A stretch of DNA of 64,000 nt from Deinandra increscens subsp. villosa (GCA_039602395.1 JBCNJP010000003.1:28002140-28066139); one strand, 5' to 3'; shown: positions 34,732 to 47,365, counted from the stretch's first letter. A program made the numbers and translations. Notes: generated from the sequence alone by a model not told the origin.

Positions 34732-37700
34732 TGTTGGGAATCGAGATACCGAGCCAACAAGATTTGGATAGATGTGATAATACTCAACGGCCACTTAACG
34801 TCTACCGTCCCGACAACACGGTGAAGAACATGACAACTCAAGACACAAGACTCAACTAAAGAAGATGGCTCTAGTGAATATTATTTATTGTTTAAATATT
34901 GTCACTAGTTGGTAGTTTTACTATTATGCCCTTAGTGAGTTTGTAGTATATATAGTAAGTCTTTCTCATGTGAAAGACTTGATGATGTATGAGTGCTTGA
35001 GAGAGAGTTAGTCATGATTCCTTGAAGCTTGTCAAGGGTTCTTGAACTTACCTAGTAAGCTCAAGAAACCCGGGAATGCGTGGGGTAGGTAATATAATCA
35101 TTCGGTTATTGTTTATCATTTGATTATCTTTTGTTATCTATCTTTCATGTTGTTTATCGTCGATCTATCTTGCTATTCATATCCATGTTTCTACTAGCTT
35201 TGTTCTTCATCATCATCACACCTCAAACACCATAAACTCTATATCTTGGTGTTCATTTGTTTTCTACAAAAACGAGTTACACAAAGACTCGATCCGCTTC
35301 CGCAACCAAGGTAATTGGTCACCACCTCGGTTTTTTAATTGGTATCAGAGCCACGGTCGAGATAATGCAACCTCACGGTTGATATCTCAACTTTGTGTTC
35401 ATATGTTTGTTTTTGTAAACAAATGGAGATGTTTATACTTTTTGAAAGGTTTTTGAAGTTCTCCTCCATATTTATTCAAAACCTTATTTTCTGCTGCATT
35501 TTCAAAAATTTATTTGGGTTTCGTGTTTAAATCCTCCAAACACAAATGGGTCTATGATTCTTCATTGTTATCGAAACCCCACCCAAAATTGATTAAATTG
35601 CTACTGTTCCAGTGTGTCATATAGTGTGTTTATCACCAAATACGTATCCATATATTTTTTTATGCAAATTAATTGAAAATTTCAAGAATGGTTGATTTAA
35701 GAGAAACACACTACATCCCTTTATCCTATGCTTTTGTGTCAGTTGACTTTGTGGTTTGTGGGTTCCTATAAAATTTCTTTACCTGCAAAAGATGTTTTCT
35801 TCATTTAGTCCCATCAAACAGAAAACATTTGTTTTTGTTTATATGGATGAGACGTATGATTACATGAACCATGTATAAAGAAAAAGAATACATGTCAAGT
35901 CACCATCACACAGTCTCTCTTCCCAAGTGTACTGTACACCGTTTTCTTTTTCGTTCCATGTACCATTTCTACCCTCACATCGTGTATCCCGTTACACCCT
36001 CTCTCATCTACACATCCAATGGACCGTGATTTTCTCTCTCTTCGAAAAACATCATGAGAGAAACCAAAATCATGAGAGTTGCAAGTTGGTAATTGAAGTA
36101 CACCGATCTTTGGAGCTCAGATGAACTCGAGACTGCAGCTCGTTCGTTCATATGTTCGTGAATGACCAAGAGTTTCAAACGGTGATGAAGACGGATTGAT
36201 GATGATGTCTGTTCAAACTTTGTTCTGGGATTACGAAGGTGACGACAGTAACATGGCAACACTTCTGGGTTCATGAAGATGATATTAGGGTTTGGCAAGA
36301 ACAAAGGTTACGGTGGTAACATATTCGAAATCTGAGTTAACTGTGATTGTTCAGACTGTCAATGTTCACAGGTTCGACATTAGGGTTCTGCAAGGATAAA
36401 AGGTTGATGATGGTTACAGTTGAAGACGATGATGCCAACGGACCACTGGGGTTTCATATATGTTGCATGTATCGGAAAAGGAAAAGAGAACCAGACTGTT
36501 ACTGCTGTTTGCGTGTGTCGGAGAAGATGGCAGAAAAGCTACGAGTAGGGTTTTCTCTCTCTCCTGTTTCCGCTTCATCGTTCAACCGGAAAAACCACAT
36601 CAACCGGAAAAACGAAGTTCAAGCGGAATTTTGGTTGTTCAACCGGAAACCAACCTTCAACCGGAAATCAGGTCCGCTTCAACTTTCAAGCGGAAATTGA
36701 CTTCAACCGGAAAAATGGAGTTCAAACGGAACTCTCAAAGTTCGACCGGAATTGTGTTCAAGCGGAGAGTTCGACCGGAAACTTCAACCGGTTCCCGTCT
36801 CTGCTCGTCAACAGGTCACCGGAGTTCTTTCCTGTTCACTTCCGGTCACCGAGCTTACCTCTTCTCAGCCTCGACTAGCCTGAAGACGCCATTAGAGCTA
36901 CCGGTATTCAGCTCCGTTCACGTCTGATCGCCGGAAAAATGTACATGTTCAGGTCAGTTGTTTCGGTACGAGATAAATTGATTGGGTTGCTATGGTTTGA
37001 TGGAGATGAAGTCTCGGTTCCGACAACCTATGATCGGATGCTACAGGTCATAGAATTGATGAACTATTGTTGAATTTTGTCGACTCTGATATAGGTTTAT
37101 GCTTATGCTCGAGATTTCGGTTACGGGTTCGGTTCGGGTTATTTATCTCTGTTGTCAACCCACGACCATAACAACAATTTGAAGACACAATTTTGTAGTA
37201 ACCTCATCAGGTACATCAAAACTATACTCCTATATCAGATTACTTCGATAAATAGCAGACGTGTTATGAGGTAACATTTGATTATAAGAGTTGTGCACAA
37301 GTTTGATATGATAAGATTATTTGCTACTGTTGGATTTCAAGAATTTGTTGATGAAATGGTTGCTCTATGGGTTTTGATCACAACAGAAGATGCTTATTTA
37401 TTTTGCTTGGTTGCAAAAGTCTAGGGGGAGAAGATGTGATGAATATTATGAGACTTTTTGCAATGATTTGAGCAAAAGAAAGCAACGTGATTTTTAATCT
37501 TTGAAGAGTCCTCAAGCCGTAACAGTTGCGACATTGCCATTATGGTAAAAATCGAGGCAAGATTATTAGCACACAAAGAAAAGTGGTTTATCTTCGTGCA
37601 ACGCATTGGTTTGGTATTCGGCCAAGTATTTCAAGTTGGTTGAATTGTGGATTTAATTCTCGAGTTTTTCATAGATCCTTTATCATTGTTTACTTTCAAC

Positions 37701-38562
37701 AATATTGGTACCTTGAGTTATGACTTAGTCCTCAAGTAGCTTGCTATTGTGTTGAAGTTTGTAAACACCCTATGCATATACAGCCTATGGTTTGGGGCTA
37801 GAAGAATGTTTATTGTAGGGGGAGCTTCACAAAGGAGAATTGAAGAACAAAAGACTTGAAACTACATGAAGATTTTCTTGAAGACAAGTTGCAAGAATAC
37901 AAAGAACCAATGTCATAAGTGTTGAGTATACCATCTACCAAATAGGGGGAGATTGTTGGGAATCGAGATACCGAGCCAACAAGATTTGGATAGATGTGAT
38001 TAATACTCAACGGCCACTTAACGTCTACCGTCCCGACAACACGGTGAAGAACATGACAACTCAAGACACAAGACTCAACTAAAGAAGATGGCTCTAGTGA
38101 ATATTATTTATTGTTTAAATATTGTCACTAGTTGGTAGTTTTACTATTATGCCCTTAGTGAGTTTTGTAGTATATATAGTAAGTCTTTCTCATGTGAAAG
38201 ACTTGATGATGTATGAGTGCTATGAGAGAGAGTTAGTCATGGTTCCTTGAAGCTTGTCAAGGGTTCTTGAACTTACCTAGTAAGCTCAAGAAACCCGGGA
38301 ATGCGTGGGGTAGGTAATGTAATCATCCGGTTATTGTTAATCATTTGATTATCTTTTGTTATCTATCTTTCATGTTGTTTATCGTCGATCTATCTTGCTA
38401 TTCATATCCATGTTTCTACTAGCTTTGTTCTTCATCATCATCACATCTCAAACACCATAAACTCTATATCTTGGTGTTCATTTGTTTTCTACAAAAACGA
38501 GTTACACAAAGACTCGATCCGCTTCCGCAACCAAGGTAATTGGTCACCACCTCGGTTTTTTA
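34732..38562 (+). mobile_element. Element H: non-coding LTR retroelement inserted in the 5' LTR of element G
   Basis: LTRs 34732-35337 (606 bp) and 37954-38562 (609 bp) are almost identical. Both begin TGTTGGGAATCGAG and end CTCGGTTTTTTA, with the unusual terminal pair TG..TA. The TSD AACTA is at 34727-34731 and 38563-38567. The primer site TTGGTATCAGAGCC lies at 35339-35352, and the purine tract ATAGGGGGAGA precedes the 3' LTR. The 2.6-kb internal region has no retroviral domain, so the element must depend on others. Near-identical LTRs indicate a young insertion. Confidence 0.93.
36575..36795 (+). repeat. TTCAACCGGAAA word array inside element H
   Basis: TTCAACCGGAAA, or forms with AAGCGGAA/GACCGGAA, occurs about 13 times in 220 bp (for example 36581, 36600, 36622, 36639, 36657, 36689, 36711, 36747, 36771, 36785). 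Confidence 0.8.
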
Positions 38563-38565
38563 AAC

Positions 38566-38575
38566 TATAAATAGT
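38566..38575 (+). promoter_or_regulatory. TATA box of the element G 5' LTR
   Basis: CTATAAATAG directly follows element H. The corresponding bases in the 3' LTR are CTATTGATAG (43448-43457), so only the 5' LTR keeps a good TATA. Confidence 0.7.
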
Positions 38576-38742
38576 AGTCTTGTAATAGAATTCAGTGGCT
38601 TCCACATGATATCTTTTCTGTGTACTCTGTGGTTCTCTCAGTGGTTAATACAAGTCTTTTGTATTTACTCTTTGTGTTCCAACTCATATTACATTGATTT
38701 CATAACAATAAAGTAGACGATCCACACGCTCAAGCAATTTCA

Positions 38743-38756
38743 AGTGGTATCAGAGC
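38743..38756 (+). other. Element G primer-binding site
   Basis: AGTGGTATCAGAGC directly follows the 5' LTR end CAATTTCA. Confidence 0.92.
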
Positions 38757-38984
38757 AGTTGGTTTGTTCTACTGGTCGGAAATCTCTGTTTTTCGTTGCT
38801 TTGACTCAAATTCACGTTTTTGCAAAAATGTCATTCATTTTTGAGTTCGTTTGATCTTCTCAAGTGTGCTTCACGTCAAAAATTCATTCCTAATTCGTTT
38901 CTATCGAGTTTGCTTGAATTTCTATTAAAAATTCCAGCCAAAACACTGAAAATCGAGAAAATGGTGTCAAGTGAGCTTGGTCTC

Positions 38985-39240
38985 ATCTGAGGTTCGGACA
39001 ACTTCGGAGTAACCGCTCCGAACTCAAGGTTCGGATGGCGTTCGGGCATTTCCTTAGTTTAGTGAGAGTTCGGGGCTTGTTCGGTAACAGTTCGGACAGA
39101 GTTCGACACTAGATTGGTCCAAGTTGGTTTGACTATTCCGAAAGTAAGGTTCGGAGGGAGTTCGGTCAAGTCTAAGTTCGGGCAAAGTTCGGAAGTGGTT
39201 CGGACGAGGTTCAGATCAAGTTCGGACAAACAGTATTCAA
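38985..39240 (+). repeat. GTTCGG word array in element G leader
   Basis: About 14 GTTCGG or near-identical words (near 38992, 39030, 39042, 39068, 39079, 39091, 39149, 39159, 39176, 39188, 39198, 39222) occur on the sense strand between primer site and gag. Confidence 0.82.
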
Positions 39241-39496
39241 GATATTGAGTGTTTTACGAAAACTGACGTAACTTGAGAATCGTAAAGAGTTACGGGAGCT
39301 AATACTAGTCAAAACGTTCGTGTCGGAGAGATCTATACTTTTCCTGCCTAACAGCTAGTACCCACCCAGTTTAAACCCCAAAATCTGCTTGGAAGACCTT
39401 CGTTTTTTAGTCTGAAGTTTTTGGAGTGTTAATTTTCGGCTTTGGTAAAGAGTGGATTCAAGCATATTGAATTGATTTTTCATAAATTGTTTGAAA

Positions 39497-41520
39497 ATGA
39501 GTGCATCACAAGCTAGTCTTATGTTACCTACATTGATGAAATGCGAAGATTATCATGAATGGAAAATTGATTTTGAAATTTACATCAACAAACATTTCAA
39601 AGAGTTTTAGGAGATAATTGATAAGCAATTCAAATGGCCTACTGATACAAGAGGAGATGTAATACTTCCTCGACATCTATCTTTAGAACAAAGGGATTAT
39701 ACAAATAATGAAACTAAAGCCAGAGACATTATTGAAAATGCTCTCTCAAAAGAGTTATTTCTTGAACACACAGTGGGTCATACTGCTAAGGATATATGGA
39801 CTGATTTGCTAGATAAAGGTGAGATATATGCAAATGTTAAGACTATGAAGGATGTCTCAAATTCTTCTTATTCAAAATCATATGATTCAGCATCTAGTGG
39901 TTTAGGATCTGAAAGTAATGATTTGTCAGACAAAAAGGATTGTGATATAGTTTTCAAGACTGAACAAATTGAGGGTTGTGTCAATGATTCTGATTCCATT
40001 TCTGAAACAAGTTCTGATGTTATATATGACAAAGGGGATGAAAGTGACATAGAAGAAATTCAGAATGGAAATTTGTTCGTATGTTCAAAGTGTGCAGAAC
40101 TCGTTAAGATTTATAAGACTTTGATGAAAGAAAAGAAAGTTTTGGCCAAAGAATGTGAAAAAAGCTAAAGCAGAAGCTAAAGATGTTGCTGCCGATTTTG
40201 AAGCATTATTCAAGAAGAGTTATCCGGTTCTACAAAATTAAGAAAAGGCTAATGCTCTTACTGTTGAAGCTGCTGCTACTATTGAAAAGCTTCAAAACAA
40301 GATTTCTATGCTTCAAGTTGAAAATGTTCTTTATCGTGATAAGAATGAAGTTTTGACTAAAGATGTTGATATTTACAAGAAGAAAAGAGAAAGTGTTGAA
40401 GAATTGTTTGCTGAATGTCACATTCGTAAAGTGCAAACATATGAATATGATGAGCTCAATTTCAAGTTTATCAAGTTACAAAAAGAGGTGTTTGATGCTC
40501 AATAGAAAATTAATGAGTTAAAATTGGAAATTTTGGAGTTAAAAAGGCAAGTAAAGAATTGCAATTTGTCACCGACGTTGCTGCATTTCTTATACAAGCA
40601 GGATAAAAGTGAGGAGAATGCTAAGGGAGACGATATTCACATGATTCCTCAACTAGTGGATTTGATTAAGGTAACATCTGCTCCGCTTGATCTTAAAGAT
40701 GAAATGTATGATTACTCAAAGTTTGTCATTCAATCAGAGAAGAAGAAATCAAAGTCTGAGAAAAAGCACAAGCCATTGGGTGATGCTCCGAAGTTTAATT
40801 CAAAGTCTACATTTTTGGAAAATGAATAGATTTTTGATAAATTTGCTTCTAGGACTTTTCCTACCATTGAAGAAGAAAAAGCTTTGATTCAGAAGAACAA
40901 GTTGAAGGATATTAAAGCTAAAATTACTAGAGAAGCTAAAGGGAGAGATGCTTCTGGTTCTCCGTCTGGATCTACAAAGGGTTCTGGAATCAAGCATAAA
41001 GGTTTGGGTTATGAAGTCAAGGATGTTTTAGTGCAACAGACAACAAAGAAACCGAAGAAAGTTGTTGTTCAGCATGTTCATCGACTTCATCAACAATAAA
41101 AGAAACAATCTATTCAGACCCAGCACGAGCAAGCTCATCAGAAGAAACCAAATGTTTCTACATCAAGAAATGGTCATTATCATTCTGGAGGTTCTTTAAG
41201 TGGTTCTTATTATATACCCCCAAGAGCATCTCCTAGGTATGACTCCTCTGATAATTTCTTTAATTCATTTACTTCTGATCATTTTTTTGGTTACTATGAT
41301 TCTCCTGCTGTGAATCATAGTTGGAAACCAAAGAATTTTGTCAAATTTTCACCAAAGCTTCGTGAAAGAATTTGCTCTACATGCCGTCGACCTAGACATA
41401 TATGGCTGCAAATTGCCTAACGACTACATATGTTCACCATAATGCAAAATATGTGGATCAAAATGGTAAAATTTTTGATGAACCATGGTTACCGCACTCT
41501 AAAACAACTAGTAAGTAGTC
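39497..41520 (+). pseudogene. gag: Element G gag, coiled-coil type
   Basis: ATG 39497 opens MSASQASLMLPTLMKCEDYHEWK, a capsid-like domain, with TAG after HFKEF. An acidic serine-rich linker (39860-40080) follows, then CSKCAELVKIYK, and a long coiled coil broken by a frameshift near 40160 (TIEKLQNKISMLQVENVLY, YDELNFKFIKLQKEV, INELKLEILELKRQV). A lysine-rich segment (KKKSKSEKKHK) precedes a basic tail and a broken knuckle CSTCRRPRHI..AANC (41371-41415). The layout matches Copia-A, D and L. Stops at 40503, 40828 and 41098 and frameshifts make it non-functional. Confidence 0.82.
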
Positions 41521-41759
41521 TTCGTTAAAGACGCCGGTTGAAACATTTTCAGGTTCTGATCAAAAATTAAAATCTTCAATGCAATGTAAACCGAAAGTTG
41601 TTTCCAGGGCCAACAGCGACTATGTGGAAGACACCGGGCGACTCAATGTTGTTAAATCGGGTCGATCCCAAAGCATCTAATGTTTTATTTGGTGTCGACA
41701 GGTATTCAGGAAGACCTTTCGGTAGTTGGAAAATTATTGATGGTGGAATATCTGTGCTA

Positions 41760-43283
41760 ACTTAAATTGTATTTCAAAATCATTTTTGTTTTCAACAAGT
41801 TTTACTGCTGGTATTCGTGTTGGTTGATCAATTTTTTTTATTTGTTTTTCACTCCGTCTCGTTCTGGGGGGAGTTTGTTTTAGCAAAAATCCAAAAATAG
41901 TGTGCTGTTTTTCAAATGTTAAAAATGAAAATCTATAAATAGAGTTGTCATTTTTATGGGGAGAAATTTGAAAAAGACAAAAACATTAAAAAATGCAAAA
42001 ATCCAAAAACATGGAAAAATGAGAAATTATATCCGACATGATTGGGAAATGATGGTACATTGGCTTACATCGTCTAATTCATGGATAAAGTAGATGAAAA
42101 AGCCATAAGACCATTTGACCGATGTGTAAGGTAGGCTCGGCAAATCCGAAAGTATACGAATGTGATATACACTAAATCTGATGCTTGACCTAGTGGACAA
42201 CATCTTGATGCGTATCTCATGATATATCAAGAAAAAGATATGTGAAAATAAAATGAGAAGTCACTGTGTATACATGTGTTCATTTTACAAAGATTTAAAC
42301 TTGTTTGATTTTCTTTATTTTGTCAAACGATCAGACTTTCTCTGCGTCCTCACAAGGCCGACCTGATTGTTGTTCGTTTGACGTTCTGCTTTATTTACTT
42401 TGGTGTTTCGTATAACTCATCGGACTTTCTCTGAGTGTCCACAAGACCGACCTGATTGTTGTTGAGTTATACAATTTCAACTTGTTTTATTTTCTTATTT
42501 TGTTAAATCCGAGGCCTTATCTGCGTATCGAAAGATCGACCTTAAGGTAGACGATTTAACATTCTTATTTCTTTTTACATGAAACACAGTTGATTATATC
42601 ATGGTTACAATCTTTATGTGATTAAAATCGCAAATGAAATCACAAAGTGTGATAAGCAAAAACATATATGAGTATGTCTGATAGTGTGGGGTACACTGGT
42701 CAATACAAAACTTATGAATACTTTAACATATCCAGATGTTATGAGTATGATTGCGCCAGAGTTTAAAGTTGGACAAATTATATCTACAATCGGCATGGCT
42801 TATGTGCTTCAATAATCGAAATTGAAGTGTAGTTCAGTATGTTATGACCAATATGATCCCAAGTTGTGATCTTTCTCGCAAAAGACAAAAATAGTGTCTG
42901 ATTCTGTAATGCATTTACTTTTCTTATCAGAAAATACCAAAAAGATTTTAGGTGTGTTTTGATATAAAGTTTCTAAAAGCCAAAAAGATTTTGTTTCTGA
43001 TTTGTTTTCGATTGATCAACACGACATACAAAATTAATTTTCAAAATCAAAATATCTTGGAGTCTCGAAGAGACGTTTTGTTCCAAGATTATTTATGTTG
43101 GCAGGTTTTTCTAAGTGGAAAGAGAATATCACAACTTCAAGTCTTCTGAAGATTGTTGATAAAGAGATTACACACCATGCAATATCAAGTATTCAAGATT
43201 GAACTCATCATCAAGATCGAGGAAGTGTTTGATTGAAGATACAAGATAAAAGTTTTAATAGAGGAGATGATACTGCACATGCC
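41760..43283 (+). other. Element G 3' untranslated internal region
   Basis: No pol-like coding sequence is present. The stretch is AT-rich with T-rich leader-like segments, and contains the three-hairpin array described separately before the polypurine tract. Confidence 0.7.
42322..42560 (+). ncRNA. Three tandem hairpins with compensatory stems (candidate structured RNA)
   Basis: Hairpin 1: GTCAAACGA (42322-42330) pairs with TCGTTTGAC (42374-42382). Hairpin 2: GTATAACTCA (42410-42419) pairs with TGAGTTATAC (42463-42472). Hairpin 3: GTTAAATC (42502-42509) pairs with GATTTAAC (42553-42560). Stem sequences differ yet each pairs perfectly. Loops 1 and 2 are nearly identical (GGACTTTCTCTG..CACAAG-CCGACCTGATTGTTGT); loop 3 is related (GGCCTTATCTGCG..AAGATCGACCTTA). 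The period is 88-92 bp. Differing stems plus conserved loops is the signature of selection on RNA structure. Role unknown; possibly packaging, export or 3'-end function. Confidence 0.65.
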
Positions 43284-43294
43284 GAGGGGGAGTT

Positions 43295-43622
43295 TGTTGA
43301 TACATGGTTCTAGATCGTCATGTGAAGTATCGAATACAAGAGGAAACATACAAGATTGCTGAGGTCCGAACTCAGGCCGAACCTGGAATTCGGACAGGGC
43401 CGAACAGGTCCGAACCTGAGGTTCGGACCAGCAGGTTTTAGCAACTATTGATAGTATTCTTGTAATAGAATTCAGTGGCTTCCGCGTGATATATTTTTTG
43501 TGTACTCTGTGGTTCTCTTAGTGGTTAATACAAGTCTTTTGTATTTAATCTTTGTGTTCCAACTCATATTACATTGATTTCATAACGATAAAGTAGACGA
43601 TCCACACGCTCAAGCAATTTCA
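43295..43622 (+). mobile_element. Element G 3' LTR
   Basis: 328 bp, TGTTGATACAT to CAATTTCA, followed by the TSD GAAGC at 43623-43627. Confidence 0.93.
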
Positions 43623-43842
43623 GAAGCGTTCCACTACTGGAAAGGGTAAATCTCCTGCCACCACTCAATCTGGTGCCAAAGGCAAAGGGAATGGCAAGAA
43701 GACTTCCAAAGCAGGCCCGCCACATAATCAGCACCAATGCTTTGAGTGTAACAAGATGGGACACTGGAGAAGGAACTGCCCAGAGTACCTTGCCAAAGTT
43801 AAGGCTCAGAAGAATTTTGAGAGTTCTTCGGGAGGTATTTAG

Positions 43843-46800
43843 CCTTATGTTTCCTTTTTCTAATTCCACAAAATGTGAAGATTTGTTTACACACCTTATA
43901 CTTTGTAGGAACGTGAAAGATGAAGGAGATCAAAACCAAGAGATCGTGAAGCTCATTTTCACTATAAGGCAACTAGGGTTCTGTTCACGTTCTAATTTAT
44001 AGACTTGGTAGTATTCAAATATTGTTGGTTTGTTTTTCCTGGCTACGTCCATGATGAATACTTATTTGATTTCCTGTTTTTGAACATGGTTTGCTTTTGA
44101 CTTTGTTTGACATTAGTTTTTGCGTCACATGAATAATCATTTGACGTTTGAGCTTGCTTTCTCAATTAGTCTCATAACGCATAGCCTGATGAATATGAAA
44201 CGTAATCATGAAAACATCATAAGCATTAAAGGATATGTGATCCTTACAAATGCTAGATGTAATCATAATCTGTCTAATAGTCACTTGATTAATTAATAGC
44301 TCATTAAAATTCTACATCTTGTTATGAAGAATATCAACAAACTTATAGACAATGAATCATTTCTAACTTCAAAGTATGTGTATTTATACAACATTAGAAT
44401 GAGCATAAGAACTCTTAATTTGATCAAGCATCTACTTATAGAAGTTAGGATTATCAGCCTTGATTAATAGTAATAATCATTTAGATGATTAATGACTAAG
44501 AAATACCATAACCTTAATATTCCTATAATTGAATTTTATACAAATAGTTGTAAATTAAAATTCGAAATCCCTGCAAAGTTAAATTGTTAACTCTTGAATC
44601 CAGGAGATTAAGCATCAAGAAATTGAAGCTTAATTATAGGAAACCCTTTTGCCAAAATTACCCTAACTAAACCAGATAATCCATAACTTTCTTGCTCAAG
44701 TCTAGTACCAAGAAACAGTTCTTGCCATTAACTATACTTGACCATAATATATACTTCTAAAATCCTTAGGGATAAATGTTCCATCCAAGAGAAAGGAAGT
44801 AATTCCTTTAAGTGTTGGACTGTGATGGAACATGAAGTATATATAATGCTTAACTTGAAGAAGTTCAAGTATGAAAACATAGATATCACAGTATCTGACC
44901 AACAAGTTATTCCCTTAATCAGAAATATGTGAACATTCTTCTGACCAAACAATTGTTGTCTTAATCAGAAAATGTGAGCGTTCTGATGGAAGTGGATTTG
45001 GATGGAACCTGACATTCTTATTGAAGAATATTCCATAATCCATCACCTAAAGAATGAAACATGAATCTATATCAGATGCCTGATCTGAGATGATTCGGTT
45101 TCATGAAATTAAGATATCAATTATGCACCAGTTTGCATAAATATTCAAACCATAATCTTGTATCTTATTACAAGATTAATTTGGTCTAACTAGTAGACCA
45201 AGATAGGTTTAAGCAAAATTGTTTGCGAATATCCTAAAGGTTTGAATTGATAATCTTAAAGAACGCTAGATCTATAAAAGGCAAGTGAGAGCACTATGTT
45301 AATAATCACGTTCATGATAATTACATAATGGCCCAACTAGTTTAATTTAACAATGGATTAAATCATTGAATGATTAAGAAGTTACTTGCATAAATGTAGA
45401 CTCTAGATAATGATCCACAGAGACAAGTTTCTTCTAGGGTTAGTTCAATACCATTAGGACTTTGAACGAAATAATATAATAAATAGTTATTATACAGATG
45501 TCACTGTATATGGTTACATAATGACATAATTGGAAGTATATCATAACAAAAAAAAATTGTTTTGATATAGTCGCGTATTTATAAGATATTAATAGTATAA
45601 TAACATATGCCATCTCAAGTGACCTAAGAATGAATTAGTTCATTCAGATTCTTAGAACGATTAATGAGTAATCATTGAAGACGGGTTATGTGATAACACA
45701 GATTTATAGTGTTCACCAAGGGCGCTTATTATCACATATTACTTAAGCATACTTCTACTGTTTAGGAAAAAAATAGTGGAAGTATAGAAACATTCAATAA
45801 AAGACAATTAACGAGGTATCAAAATTTAACTGTGAATGAATAGGAAACTAACGTTTAGACATCACCTGTTTGATGTAATATCTCAACACGATAAGCAAAA
45901 ATATGATTTAGTATTTGGGATTTATGAACTGTAAAAGTTATATTTATTATTCGAATTCATTTTAAACGATTAAAACAAATTCTGAATTATATACCCGAAT
46001 TCAATTTTAATACGTTTAGTATCCCTGAATAGATATGTGCTATTCTCAACGCTCCATCAGAATCGTACAAACGAATCAGATGTTGAAGCGTTATAACTTT
46101 GGATTTTAGTTCTTCAACTCTCCAAACTCACATGCATTATTTGAGAAGAATGCTGGAGAATACATAATCATAATATTCAAAAGTGTCCGTAGTAAGTCAA
46201 AATTGTGGGAATGAATCTGAAATAAGACTATTCTGACTTTGGACTCAAATTGTTGACTATGCAAATTCACAGACCTCATTGCAGAATGACGTTGGACGTA
46301 ACTCGCACCAAATCATCTTCTTTGATTCAACAATAAGATGAATTGATTATTGGTAAACTCATTCGTATCCTTAGACCTGATATACATGTGCTGCCTCCCG
46401 TTTACCAGGGTCTGTTCTTTGATTGTAGTCAGCCGCTGTCGCGTAAATGCCAGTCATAAAGTGGGAGCTGCATGTAGTCAATATGAGATTCTGCACTCTT
46501 GCATTTACAATGCAACAGTGAGACATCATGGGCCCTCTCGATGAATCCATATGCTAAGTGTAAAGCCTTACCCAAACTTACTGTGTGTTTGATTGGAACA
46601 CTTGCAAGCGAGATCGAGAAATGTTGAACTTAAGATAAGTTGAATTGAATCCATTCCTTATCATTTAATAGATGTCGAATACAAAAGGGAACAATGACTA
46701 ACGATATTTACCAAGTCTAATATCATGTTGCTATGCAACTTAAACCTTGGTGGTCAACTTAAGGTGTCACAACTGGTTGGTGTAGTCATATGTAGCTAGA

Positions 46801-46849
46801 GCACCTCTGATTGCATCTTACAATCTTTTCGGGATCTGTCCAAGTGGGA
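43843..46849 (+). other. Degenerate Copia-F internal region
   Basis: About 3 kb of AT-rich sequence between the gag knuckle and the 3' LTR. I recognise no integrase, reverse transcriptase or RNase H motif in any frame; long-decayed or replaced pol is the simplest reading. CCAAGTGGGAG at 46840-46850 is a copia-type polypurine tract just before the LTR. Confidence 0.55.
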
Positions 46850-47365
46850 GTCTATTGTCCAGACCCGAAAATTTCTAAGAACCCAACCCGGTTGTGGCAT
46901 GTAAGAGTTACACTGAGTGCAACGAGAAGCGAACACGTTTAATTAGTAACGTTGTTCTGTAAAAACATAAATGGTTTAATATTGTTATTTATAGATTGAT
47001 ATAAATAATAATTTAATCATTTCATAATATTATTAATTTGTTATTAATAAAAGCGGAAATTAATTATCAATTTATTGATAATTATTAGTCGGTGAAAATA
47101 CAAATAATAAATTGTTGTAATTATTATTCCTAAATTAAAGTTAATTAAATAAAATAGTTTATTTAATTGGTTTTATTTAATATGGTTAGATAATTATGAT
47201 TTAAATAAGTTAGTTAGATAAAGATTATCTCTAAAACCTAGATGGATAACTGAGAGACTTAAATCAGTTGTAGTTTATCTACAACTGATTAAGAGATAAA
47301 GGGATAAGACTAGAAAATTATTAAATAAACCAATTGTGGTTTATCCACAATAGGTTTATGAGGGC

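Larger units (their letters stand above)
34579..43622 (+). mobile_element. Element G: gag-only copia-type LTR retrotransposon (nested)
   Basis: Both LTRs begin TGTTGATACAT and end CAATTTCA. The 3' LTR is 43295-43622 (328 bp). The 5' LTR is 34579-34731 plus 38568-38742 (328 bp once the insert and one TSD are removed). The TSD is GAAGC. It has a primer site at 38743-38756 and a polypurine tract GAGGGGGAG at 43284-43292. The own internal region is about 4.55 kb with a gag but no protease, integrase, reverse transcriptase or RNase H, matching the published TR-GAG class of non-autonomous elements. Confidence 0.9.
33883..43842 (+). pseudogene. gag: Copia-F gag, split by element G
   Basis: The first part (33883-34578) has EKLNNSNFLDWFRNLKIMLK, LMLATMSLEVQKNMED, MKSYIDRLEKLQ, NYNMNNLVKTVLELHGMLK and KKPDRKRK. 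The second part (43628-43842) has the CCHC knuckle CFECNKMGHWRRNCPEYLAK. These are the standard copia gag (UBN2-type domain plus knuckle). The halves are separated by element G at a GAAGC duplication (34574-34578 and 43623-43627). Stops occur after EKLQ and LAVK, and the frame changes near 33960. Pol is unrecognisable downstream. Confidence 0.88.

Noticed and set aside
36347..36927. Two overlapping ORFs of 117 and 155 codons inside element H
   Set aside because: They cover the CCGGAA word array, giving repetitive FNRK or QPEK peptides; no domain is recognisable and the frames overlap each other.
38985..39240. Regularly recurring word suggesting a CRISPR-like array
   Set aside because: The word is only six bases, spacing is irregular and the context is a plant retrotransposon leader.
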